A stretch of DNA of 48,438 nt from Candidatus Mucispirillum faecigallinarum (GTDB taxonomy: Bacteria > Chrysiogenota > Deferribacteres > Deferribacterales > Mucispirillaceae): positions 1 through 48,438 of the forward strand of contig DXAQ01000032.1 of NCBI GenBank assembly GCA_019116905.1. Direction: 5' to 3'. How positions within the stretch are numbered: the first letter of the stretch is position 1; each line of letters starts with the position of its first letter. The position numbers and the translations under genes were made by a program. Positions 1 through 7,418 of the stretch are shown piece by piece. The notes below the pieces were generated by a model. That model worked only from the letters and a program-made list of their open reading frames with translations, did no database searches and was not told where the DNA came from.

Positions 1-35
1 GTACTAACATATTGATATTACTATATATTATAAAA

Positions 36-70
36 AAAAGCCCTTAAAATTTTATTTTTAAGGGCTTTTT
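36..70 (-). terminator. Intrinsic terminator of the gat operon
   Basis: A long AT/GC hairpin (AAAGCCCTTAAAA pairing with its complement, 4-6 base loop) lies about 20 bases past the gatB stop. On the minus strand it is followed by eight T residues (complement of A32-A39). On the plus strand it is also followed by T residues, so it could work in both directions and stop transcription entering from the left. Confidence 0.85.
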
Positions 71-91
71 ATTTTACTTATAAAGTATTAT

Positions 92-1558
92 TTATTTTAA
101 TTTTTCTTTTAAAATATTATTTATTACACCAGGGTTTGCTTTGCCTTGAGTGGCTTTCATTACCTGCCCTACAAAAAAGCCAAACAGTTTATCTTTACCA
201 GCTTTATATTCTTCAACATTTTTAGGGTTATCAGCAATAATTTTATCAATTATTTTTTCAATTTCTTTTGTATCTGAAACCTGTTTTAACCCTTTTTCTT
301 CAATGATTGATTCAGGCTCCTGATTATTTTCTTCAATCATAGGTAAAAGCTCTTTTGCAATTCTTAAACCAATAGTGCCGTTTTCAACTAATGCTGTAAT
401 TCTGCCAAGACGTGATGCAGTAGTTTTTAAATCTCTAATATTTTCTATTTGTTTTTCACTCATAATTGCAGCAAGTTCAACAAGTATTAATGTAGCAGTT
501 TTTTTAGGGTCGCTGCCTTTTTCTTTCATAGCTTCTTCAAAATATTCAGCAACTGTTTTTTCTGCTGCAAGCCTTTTTGCCTCATCTTCACTTAATTTAT
601 ATTCTGATATAAAACGTTTAGTTTTTTCTTCAGGCATTTCAGGCATACTTTTTTTAACTTTTTCTAAAAGTTCATCTGTTACAATTAATGGAAAAGCTAA
701 ATCAGGGTCTGGAAAATATCTGTAATCGTTAGCGTTTTCTTTGCCGCGCATACTTCTTGTTTCTTTTTTATTAGCATTAAAAAGCCTTGTTTCCTGATAT
801 ATTTCTTCCCCATTTTCATAAGCATCTACATGGCGGTTTGCTTCATATTCTATTGCCTGCATAAGATAGCGTATAGAGTTTACATTTTTTATTTCGCATC
901 TTGTTCTAAGTTCTTTTGAACCAACAGGGCGCACTGATACGTTAGCATCACAACGCATAGAGCCTTCGTTCATATTGCCGTCGCATGTTTCAAGGTAGCG
1001 CACAATACTTCTTAATTTAGTAAGGTAGGCACCAGCCTCAAAAGGAGAGCTCATATCTGGTTTAGATACAATCTCCATTAATGCAACACCAGAACGGTTT
1101 AAATCTATACAGCTTTTACCAGGCAGCATATCATGAATTGACTTACCTGCATCCTGCTCTAAGTGCAGCCTTTCTATACCTACTCTTTTTGTAGAGCCGT
1201 CTTCCAGCTCAATATCTAAATAGCCATTACCAACAATAGGTTTATCATACTGGCTTATTTGGTAGCCCTGCGGCAAATCTGCATAAAAATAGTTTTTTCT
1301 TGCAAATACTGACTCTTTATTTATTTGAGCATTTAAACCAAGCCCTGTTTTAACAGCCTGTTCTACACAGAATTTATTTACAACAGGCAGCATACCAGGA
1401 AAGCCTGCATCAATAAACGCTACATGGTCATTAGGTGTGCCGCCGCTTGCAGCAGATGCACCTGAAAAAAGTTTTGCATTTGATATAACTTGACAGTGAA
1501 CTTCAAGCCCTATTACAAGCTCCCAGTCGCATGTTCTTCCTTTTATTATATAACTCAT
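92..1558 (-). CDS. gatB: Aspartyl/glutamyl-tRNA amidotransferase subunit B
   Basis: GatB binds misacylated Glu-tRNA(Gln) or Asp-tRNA(Asn) and transfers ammonia from GatA, completing indirect amidation in the cytoplasm. Family marks are VIGLEVHCQV near the N-terminus, a DLNRSGVALMEIVSKPD block, the PDYR-like NDYRYFPDPDL segment and a C-terminal helical YqeY-like tail ending in GQVMKATQGKANP. The ATG at 1558 shares one base with the gatA stop (TAATG) and has GGAG nine bases upstream. A TTG 15 bases further upstream is in frame, but it overlaps this ribosome site and is less likely. The product is about 488 residues, the usual length. It is the last gene of gatC-gatA-gatB, followed by a strong terminator. 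Confidence 0.97.
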   Translation of the reverse strand: MSYIIKGRTCDWELVIGLEVHCQVISNAKLFSGASAASGGTPNDHVAFIDAGFPGMLPVVNKFCVEQAVKTGLGLNAQINKESVFARKNYFYADLPQGYQISQYDKPIVGNGYLDIELEDGSTKRVGIERLHLEQDAGKSIHDMLPGKSCIDLNRSGVALMEIVSKPDMSSPFEAGAYLTKLRSIVRYLETCDGNMNEGSMRCDANVSVRPVGSKELRTRCEIKNVNSIRYLMQAIEYEANRHVDAYENGEEIYQETRLFNANKKETRSMRGKENANDYRYFPDPDLAFPLIVTDELLEKVKKSMPEMPEEKTKRFISEYKLSEDEAKRLAAEKTVAEYFEEAMKEKGSDPKKTATLILVELAAIMSEKQIENIRDLKTTASRLGRITALVENGTIGLRIAKELLPMIEENNQEPESIIEEKGLKQVSDTKEIEKIIDKIIADNPKNVEEYKAGKDKLFGFFVGQVMKATQGKANPGVINNILKEKLK

Positions 1559-3018
1559 TATTTTCTGCTCCAACTATTATTTTGTTCCAGCACATAAGCA
1601 CCTTTAAAAAGTGTTTCTTCATCAAAATCTCTGCCTATAAGCTGTAAACCGATAGGAAGTCCATTATCTGCTTTTTTAACAGGTACAGAGATTGCAGGAA
1701 GTTTTGCAAGGTTTATAGGTACAGTAAATGCATCCTGCAGATAGTTTGTTACTGGGTCAAAAGATTTACTTTCTTCTATTGTAAAAGCTGTTGTTGGTGC
1801 ACATGGGGTAAGGATTGCATCAACTTCTTTAAAAGCATTTAAATAATCCTGCCTAATCAGTTTACGCACATTTGATGCTTTTAAGTAGTATGCATCATAA
1901 TAACCTGCAGAAAGCACATAAGTTCCTATCATTATACGCCTTTGAACTTCTGCTCCAAAGCCTGCACTTCTTGTATTTTCATACATTTCATCAAGTGATG
2001 AACCGTCCACCCTTAAACCAAAACGAACGCCGTCATATCTTGCTAAGTTAGATGACGCCTCAGCTGGAGCAATAATATAATATGTTGCAAGAGCATATTT
2101 CATATTAGGAAGTGATATTTCTTTAACTTCTGCCCCTGCTTTTTCTAATATTTCTTTACCCTCCTGCCATGCAGAAGCGATTTCAGAATTTAAATCGTTA
2201 TTTAAAAATTCTTTTGGCATACCTATTTTTAAGCCTTTTACACCTTGTTTAAGTGTTGCTTTAAAATCAGGCACTGCAATATTTGCACTTGTAGAATCAA
2301 ATTCATCAAAACCAGCCATTTTTTCAAGCATAATAGCAGCATCTTCTACAGTTTTAGTCATAGGTCCTGCTTGGTCAAGTGATGATGCATAAGCGATTAT
2401 ACCATAACGAGAGCATCTTCCGTAGCTTGGTTTAATGCCTACAATACCGCAGAAAGCAGCAGGCTGACGAATAGAGCCGCCAGTATCTGTTCCTGTTGCA
2501 CCAGCACACATATCAGCAGCTACAGCAGCAGCAGAGCCGCCTGATGAACCGCCTGTTACAACTTCTGCCCCATCGAGCCTTTTAACTGGGTTTATAGTCT
2601 GGCCAAAATAGCTTGTTAAGTTAGCGCCACCCATTGCAAACTCATCCAGGTTAGTTTTACCTGTAAAAACACTGCCTGCTTTTAAAAGATTTGCAGTAAC
2701 AGTTGATTCATAAGGTGGGATAAAATTTTCTAATATTTTACTGGCAGCAGTAGTTCTTATGTTTTCTGTACAGAATAAGTCTTTTATTGCAAGTGGAACG
2801 CCGTCTAAATCAGAAAGCCTTTCCCCTTTGCTTATTCTTTTATCACTTTCTGCTGCCTGTTTTAATGCATATTCTGGAGTTTCTGTAATAAAAGCATTAT
2901 ATTTTCTACCCTGCTCCATTTTTTCTATATAGGCTTTTGTTACTTCTGTTGAAGAAAACTCTTTATTATTAAAGCCTTTTGAAAGTTCTGCAATTGATAA
3001 TGATGTTAAATCTGCCAT
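1558..3018 (-). CDS. gatA: Aspartyl/glutamyl-tRNA amidotransferase subunit A
   Basis: This is the glutaminase/amidase subunit that releases ammonia from glutamine for GatB. The amidase signature is complete: catalytic Lys79 in VPLAIKDLF, the cis-Ser at Ser158 in [10 protein letters not shown], and nucleophile Ser182 in [10 protein letters not shown], a full Ser-cisSer-Lys triad. The 486-residue length is normal. The start overlaps the gatC stop by one base (TAATG), with GGTGG just upstream inside gatC, indicating translational coupling that would keep the subunits equimolar. Confidence 0.97.
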   Translation of the reverse strand: MADLTSLSIAELSKGFNNKEFSSTEVTKAYIEKMEQGRKYNAFITETPEYALKQAAESDKRISKGERLSDLDGVPLAIKDLFCTENIRTTAASKILENFIPPYESTVTANLLKAGSVFTGKTNLDEFAMGGANLTSYFGQTINPVKRLDGAEVVTGGSSGGSAAAVAADMCAGATGTDTGGSIRQPAAFCGIVGIKPSYGRCSRYGIIAYASSLDQAGPMTKTVEDAAIMLEKMAGFDEFDSTSANIAVPDFKATLKQGVKGLKIGMPKEFLNNDLNSEIASAWQEGKEILEKAGAEVKEISLPNMKYALATYYIIAPAEASSNLARYDGVRFGLRVDGSSLDEMYENTRSAGFGAEVQRRIMIGTYVLSAGYYDAYYLKASNVRKLIRQDYLNAFKEVDAILTPCAPTTAFTIEESKSFDPVTNYLQDAFTVPINLAKLPAISVPVKKADNGLPIGLQLIGRDFDEETLFKGAYVLEQNNSWSRK

Positions 3019-3290
3019 TATTCCACCACCTTAGGAACAGTAAAAAAATGCTCGTATGGCTCAGTAGCATTTTTCATAAGTTTTTCTGATAAGTTACTAA
3101 TAGTAACTTTATCTTCCCTTTGTCTTAATGGGGCAGTTTCTTCTTCAATTACTTTGGAAGTATCTGCACTTTGTAAAATTTCCATCCATTTTAAAATGTC
3201 ATTTAAATCTTTTGCCATACTTTCAACAGTGCCTTCATCAAATTTCAGGCGTGCAAGTTTAGCAATGTGGTTAATTTCTTTTGCGTCCAT
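3018..3290 (-). CDS. gatC: Aspartyl/glutamyl-tRNA amidotransferase subunit C
   Basis: This 90-residue subunit stabilises the GatA-GatB complex. It shows the typical helical N-terminus ([10 protein letters not shown]), the linker [14 protein letters not shown] and the conserved late segment [10 protein letters not shown]. The ATG at 3290 follows AAGGA at a six-base spacing. The AAGGACATAA block containing that site is present twice in tandem (see findings). It begins the gat operon, 79 bases downstream of the aldehyde dehydrogenase stop, so it may be read from its own promoter or through from that gene. Confidence 0.95.
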   Translation of the reverse strand: MDAKEINHIAKLARLKFDEGTVESMAKDLNDILKWMEILQSADTSKVIEEETAPLRQREDKVTISNLSEKLMKNATEPYEHFFTVPKVVE

Positions 3291-3327
3291 ATTATGTCCT
3301 TGTTATGTCCTTTTATATTTTTTAACA

Positions 3328-3341
3328 GTGTAATATTACAC
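3328..3341. promoter_or_regulatory. 14-bp perfect palindrome upstream of gatC
   Basis: GTGTAATATTACAC is a perfect inverted repeat in the 79-base gap between the aldehyde dehydrogenase and gatC. On the minus strand it sits about 15 bases upstream of a TATAAA that could be a -10 element, so it would overlap the -35 region. No matching regulator is identified. AT-rich background makes short palindromes fairly common. Confidence 0.3.
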
Positions 3342-3369
3342 AATTTTTTTTATAAAGAAAAGCAGGAAT

Positions 3370-4734
3370 TTATCTATAAAACCAAAATCTTACTAATTTT
3401 TCTTTTCTGCTGTTTGGAGAAAAGCGTAAATCATTATCAAAAAAAGAATATTTTTGATAAATATGTTTTTTGTGGGAAAAAGTATCAAAGCTGTATTTTC
3501 CATGATATGCACCCATTCCGCTTGCACCAACACCGCCAAATGGGGCATAATTATTAGTAATATGCACCATTAAATCATTTACAGCACCGCCCCCAAAAGA
3601 TATGTTTTCTATAACTTTCTTTATCAGTGATTTATCACTTGCAAAAATATACAGCGCCAGCGGCTTATCAAGTGATTTAAACTGATTTATAACATCATCA
3701 ATATTAGTATATTCTATAACTGGTAAAACAGGGGCAAATATTTCTTCCTGCATAACTCTATCGCTGTATGTTACATTATCCATAATAGTCAAATCAATTT
3801 TCAGTTTCTGCATATCTACTAAACCGCCAAAAACTACTTTTGAGCTGTCTATTAAACGAACTGCCCTTTCAAAATGTTTTTTTGAAATAATTTTTGGAAA
3901 TGCATCATTTTCAGAAGAATGAGCACCATTAACAAGTGAACTTTCTGCAATTAAAGCACTTATTAAATCTTTTTTTACTCGTGAATGGCATAATATATAA
4001 TCTGGGGCAACACATGTCTGGCCAGCATTTAATGATTTTCCCCATATTATTTTTTTTGCTGCATCTTTTATATCTGCACTGCTGTCAATAATACATGGAC
4101 TTTTCCCCCCAAGCTCAAGCGTAACGGGGGTTAAATTAGTGCTTGCTGATTTCATAACAATTTTGCCAACATTTTGGTTGCCTGTAAAAAATATATAGTC
4201 AAACCTTTCAAGTAAAAGAGCAGCGCCGGTAACAGCATCGCCCCTGATAGGTTTAACATATTCTCGTGGAAATGTTTCATTAATAAGCTGAGAGATAATA
4301 AGGGATGTATTTTCTGAATATTCAGATAATTTAAGCACAGCGCAGTTGCCAGCTGCAATGGCTGCAATAAGGGGGCATAAAGTAAGCTGCACAGGATAAT
4401 TCCATGGGGAAATAATCAATACTACACCATAAGGCTCATAATGAATATAACTTTTACCAGGCTGCAGCGTTACTGGCACTTTTACTTTTTTAGGCTTTGC
4501 AAGTTTTTTAAGGTTTTTAATATAAAAATTAATTTCATCCATTACTATACCAGTTTCTGTAATAATGGCTTCATAGCTTGATTTATTCAAATCATCATGC
4601 AGTGCCTGCAAAAGTGCTGCATCATATTTTAAAAGTGATTTTTTTAACGCTTTAAGCTGCTCTATTCTAAATTTAATACTTAATGTTTCGCCACTGTTAT
4701 AAAATTCCCTTAACGGTCCTACAGTATCTTTCAT
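3370..4734 (-). CDS. Aldehyde dehydrogenase, class 3-like
   Basis: NAD(P)-dependent oxidation of an aldehyde to its acid; the substrate cannot be told from sequence. Catalytic features are all present: Asn112 in SPWNYPVQL, Glu207 in TLELGGKSP and nucleophile Cys241 in NAGQTCVAPDY. The C-terminal GKYSFDTFSHKK is typical of the ALDH3/fatty or coniferyl aldehyde group, as is the 454-residue length. The frame is open further upstream, but the ATG at 4734 (MKDTVGP) has GTGGAG six bases before it. The upstream extension is hydrophobic, unlike the family, and runs through the terminator of the preceding gene. It lies between the transporter and the gat operon with no clear functional link to either. 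Confidence 0.9.
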   Translation of the reverse strand: MKDTVGPLREFYNSGETLSIKFRIEQLKALKKSLLKYDAALLQALHDDLNKSSYEAIITETGIVMDEINFYIKNLKKLAKPKKVKVPVTLQPGKSYIHYEPYGVVLIISPWNYPVQLTLCPLIAAIAAGNCAVLKLSEYSENTSLIISQLINETFPREYVKPIRGDAVTGAALLLERFDYIFFTGNQNVGKIVMKSASTNLTPVTLELGGKSPCIIDSSADIKDAAKKIIWGKSLNAGQTCVAPDYILCHSRVKKDLISALIAESSLVNGAHSSENDAFPKIISKKHFERAVRLIDSSKVVFGGLVDMQKLKIDLTIMDNVTYSDRVMQEEIFAPVLPVIEYTNIDDVINQFKSLDKPLALYIFASDKSLIKKVIENISFGGGAVNDLMVHITNNYAPFGGVGASGMGAYHGKYSFDTFSHKKHIYQKYSFFDNDLRFSPNSRKEKLVRFWFYR

Positions 4735-4838
4735 ATTTTTCTCCACTATTATATATAACTTATAATTATAAAAGATAATAAATAAATAATCAAGACCTAT
4801 AAAAGATTTATATTTGTTAAAAATGGTAAATAAAGAAA

Positions 4839-4862
4839 ATGCTCCCATAAATAAGGGAGCAT
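4839..4862 (-). terminator. Hairpin terminator after the TDT transporter gene
   Basis: ATGCTCCC and GGGAGCAT form an 8-bp perfect stem around an 8-base loop. On the minus strand it is followed by TTTTCTTTATTT. It lies directly after the transporter stop at 4870 and upstream of the aldehyde dehydrogenase start. Confidence 0.7.
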
Positions 4863-4869
4863 AATATAT

Positions 4870-5844
4870 TTATTCTGGCTGGCAGATTTCGCCTCTTTTT
4901 ATGGCAATAATAGTTCTAATTAATACAACTAAAACTAAAATAGATGTCATGATTAATGATACAATGCCTAAAAATTTAAATGTAAAATACTGAAAATTAG
5001 TTTTTTCATATACTGTGATAATAGCCATAGTTAATGCAGCCATAGGGAATGTAAATGCCCACCAGGAGATGAAAAACTTAATCTTATAAAAGTTTTTAAT
5101 TAATGCAAGCAGTATTAATCCAAAAGTTAATGCTACATTAAAAAGTATTACTGCAAACATATCATAAACGCCGCTTAATTTTAAGTAGCTAAGCATACCA
5201 ACAGAAGGCGGTGCTATAAAAATAGCAAGTGTTGGCAGAAACTTCTGCGGCAGCATTCCATGGAAAATAATTCTGTTAAAAAGTATTGCTGTTAATATTA
5301 TCCAAAAGAAAATACCTAGTGAAAAGAAAAAATCAAGCAGATAAATATCAGCAAACCCAGCCCCTGCAATCGGCACAATTATATTACCAACAACTGGTAT
5401 AAACCATGCAGGGTTAGAATGGGCAAGCTCAATATTTTTATTAAGCCAGTAAGTTATAGTGTAAAAAGTAAAAAATGTCTGTAAACCTGTGCCTATTACA
5501 AAAAGCGGAAATGCAACACTTTCATTTTCATGAAAAACTGATGATAATAAAAGCATAGAAATAGATATTGCTGCAAAAAAATTCACTCTTACAGGGTGCT
5601 TAATTTCTTTTTTCACTTCTGATGTATATCTTATTATTTTATAAAGATATAATAATGATATAATCACCGCTAAAATTGCAGTAATATATGATAAAACCTG
5701 ATAAACTATTTCTGGCAGTAAAAGTATTTCACTACCCTTTTTATACGCCAAAGTTATACCAGAAAACCCCATTATGACAGCAAACATCATAACTGGAAAA
5801 AATTGTAAACGAGAACCTTGTTTCTCATTTGCTGATTCGCTCAT
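4870..5844 (-). CDS. TDT-family membrane transporter (TehA/Mae1/SLAC1-like)
   Basis: A 324-residue integral membrane protein with about ten hydrophobic segments and short loops. The N-terminal MGFSGITLAYKKGSE and central HSNPAWFIPVVGNIIVP segments match the tellurite-resistance/dicarboxylate transporter (TDT) family, whose members move C4-dicarboxylates, sulfite or other anions. The substrate here is unknown. The ATG at 5844 follows AAGGAAGGG at good spacing. It has its own candidate promoter upstream and a hairpin terminator downstream, so it is probably a single-gene unit. Confidence 0.8.
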   Translation of the reverse strand: MSESANEKQGSRLQFFPVMMFAVIMGFSGITLAYKKGSEILLLPEIVYQVLSYITAILAVIISLLYLYKIIRYTSEVKKEIKHPVRVNFFAAISISMLLLSSVFHENESVAFPLFVIGTGLQTFFTFYTITYWLNKNIELAHSNPAWFIPVVGNIIVPIAGAGFADIYLLDFFFSLGIFFWIILTAILFNRIIFHGMLPQKFLPTLAIFIAPPSVGMLSYLKLSGVYDMFAVILFNVALTFGLILLALIKNFYKIKFFISWWAFTFPMAALTMAIITVYEKTNFQYFTFKFLGIVSLIMTSILVLVVLIRTIIAIKRGEICQPE

Positions 5845-5864
5845 AGTGTCCCTTCCTTCTATCT

Positions 5865-5882
5865 GTCTTTTTTAAAAAAGAC
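5865..5882. repeat. 18-bp perfect palindrome in the TDT leader
   Basis: GTC-T6-A6-GAC is a perfect inverted repeat about 20 bases upstream of the transporter start, inside its predicted 5' leader. A second small inverted repeat (AGACT, AGTCT with a five-base loop, 5879-5893) overlaps its edge. It could be an operator or an RNA structure; its function is unknown. Confidence 0.4.
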
Positions 5883-5896
5883 TTATTTAGTCTGAA

Positions 5897-5926
5897 TATA
5901 TATACTCCTTTTAAAAAATAAAACAA
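5897..5926 (-). promoter_or_regulatory. Candidate sigma-70 promoter for the TDT transporter
   Basis: On the minus strand TTGTTT (5926-5921) and TATATA (5902-5897) are separated by 18 bases, upstream of the transporter gene. The match is moderate and the region is AT-rich. Confidence 0.35.
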
Positions 5927-5958
5927 GAGAAAAATTATTTTTAATATAAATTTATTAC

Positions 5959-6393
5959 TTATCTTAGATTGACTTTAACAAAATTTTCATCTTTATCTAT
6001 ATTTATTAATACTTTATCAAAAGGTGGCATAGCAGAATAAGAGCCAAAGAAATTATTTGAAAACCCAAATTTTTCTATCGGGTGGTTTGCCTGATTTAAA
6101 TCAAGCATTTTATTTTCATTTTCATCATGGAAAACTTTTACTGCATATCTGCCCTTAGGCAGAGTTATTTTTGCAGTAACTGATGATTTTTTTGCAGGAA
6201 AGAAAAATGAATACTGCGGATTGATTTCACCATTAAATTCCTGTTCATTTCTGCATAAATGTATCATTATATTGCCAGTAGATGTTTCAATATTATTTAC
6301 TTCCAGAACCATTACTGCCATATTATCATCTGCAAAAACATTTATACTGTAAAACAATATTATTATAAATATAAATCTACTAAATAATTTCAT
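5959..6393 (-). CDS. Exported DUF2141-family protein
   Basis: A 144-residue protein with a signal peptide of about 21 residues (hydrophobic FIFIIILFYSINVFA, likely cut after VFA). The mature part matches DUF2141: early VMVLEVNNIETSTGNIMIHL, then LPKGRYAVKVFHDENENKMLD, and the near-terminal GFSNN motif. The family's function is not established; it is a small extracytoplasmic beta-sandwich-like domain. It begins three bases after the upstream regulator's stop and its ribosome site (GGAAG) lies within the end of that gene, so the two are translated together. Confidence 0.85.
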   Translation of the reverse strand: MKLFSRFIFIIILFYSINVFADDNMAVMVLEVNNIETSTGNIMIHLCRNEQEFNGEINPQYSFFFPAKKSSVTAKITLPKGRYAVKVFHDENENKMLDLNQANHPIEKFGFSNNFFGSYSAMPPFDKVLINIDKDENFVKVNLR

Positions 6394-6396
6394 ATA

Positions 6397-7416
6397 TTAA
6401 TCTTCCATATCATAGGCCTGCAGTTTTTTATGAAGTGTATTCCTGTTTATTCTAATAAGCTGAGCTGCCTGCGACCTGTTACCTTTTGTCATATCAAGAG
6501 CTGCCTGAATTAAAGGTTTTTCCACAGCTTTACAGTATTCAAAATATGGGTCAATAGCTTTTGAATGTGTACCGCTTTCTAAAAGCCCCCGTGCAAATTT
6601 ATAAAGTTCATCAAGGGTATTTCTGCCTGCCTCCACATATCCCTGCTTTCTTCTTACATCTTTTGGCAAAGATGAAAGCATAATTATGCCGCCATTTGTA
6701 TGGTTTACTGCATGATATATTGTATTTACAAGCTGTCTTACATTGCCAGGCCAGTCATAGCTTTGCAGAGTTTCTTCTGCCTCCTCTGAAATAGGGATAG
6801 TTTTCTTTCCAAAATAACCTAAATCACGCATAATTATACGGATTAAATCATTAATATCTTCTTTCCTTTCTCTTAAAGGCGGGATATTTATAATAATTGC
6901 AAAGCTGTCCCTAAGCCTTTGGTTAAACCTGTTCTGCCTTGAAAGCTCTGTTAAGTTTCTATTAGTAGATGAAATAAACCGTGGAGAAAACATACCCAGT
7001 TCCTGCTCCACTTTTATAATAGAGTTTAGTAAATATTCCTGTAACTTAGTATTTGCTGCTGCAATATCAGAAATATATACTGTTCCTTTTTCTGCCCTTT
7101 TAAAGTAATCATACACTTTACTAAACCCAAGTGAACCTACAATATCATTAAGCTCTACAGGGTTAATAATAACAAACTCACCAGTTCTGCCGCTCTGGCT
7201 GTGAATATATTCTGCCAGCCTGTCTTTACCGCAGCCGTCTTCACCTGTTATATGTATACTTACATCAATAGGTGCAACAACCTCTACTAAATCATATATT
7301 TTTTTCATTTTCGCAGAATTATTTACTATACTTCTGCTTTTATATTTAGTAGTCTGCTGTTCTTCTGTTTCCTGCAAATTTTCTGTTTTATTGTTTTCTA
7401 TATTACTGTTTTCCAT
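6397..7416 (-). CDS. Fis-type AAA+ transcriptional regulator with degenerate sigma-54 motifs
   Basis: A 339-residue protein related to bacterial enhancer-binding proteins but without an N-terminal receiver or sensor domain. Seen: Walker A GEDGCGKD at 58-65, the conserved PPLRERKEDI segment, WPGNVRQL, and a C-terminal Fis-type helix-turn-helix (GNRSQAAQLIRINRNTLHKK). Missing: the GAFTGA loop that contacts sigma-54 is absent from the region between Walker A and Walker B. The Walker B DE pair is replaced by Ser116-Asp117 (VYISDI). It therefore probably does not activate sigma-54 promoters and may act like TyrR on sigma-70 genes. It sits two bases after PBP1A and three bases before the DUF2141 gene. 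Confidence 0.85.
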   Translation of the reverse strand: MENSNIENNKTENLQETEEQQTTKYKSRSIVNNSAKMKKIYDLVEVVAPIDVSIHITGEDGCGKDRLAEYIHSQSGRTGEFVIINPVELNDIVGSLGFSKVYDYFKRAEKGTVYISDIAAANTKLQEYLLNSIIKVEQELGMFSPRFISSTNRNLTELSRQNRFNQRLRDSFAIIINIPPLRERKEDINDLIRIIMRDLGYFGKKTIPISEEAEETLQSYDWPGNVRQLVNTIYHAVNHTNGGIIMLSSLPKDVRRKQGYVEAGRNTLDELYKFARGLLESGTHSKAIDPYFEYCKAVEKPLIQAALDMTKGNRSQAAQLIRINRNTLHKKLQAYDMED

Positions 7417-7418
7417 TA

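Noticed and set aside
4090-4135. G6/C6 and G5 runs inside the aldehyde dehydrogenase gene as a phase-variable tract
   Set aside because: The runs encode conserved Gly codons of LGGKS and are short; there is no sign of frame variation.
4735-4848. N-terminal extension of the aldehyde dehydrogenase to an upstream start
   Set aside because: The added residues are hydrophobic and unlike the family, they overlap the terminator of the preceding gene, and the ATG at 4734 has a good ribosome site.
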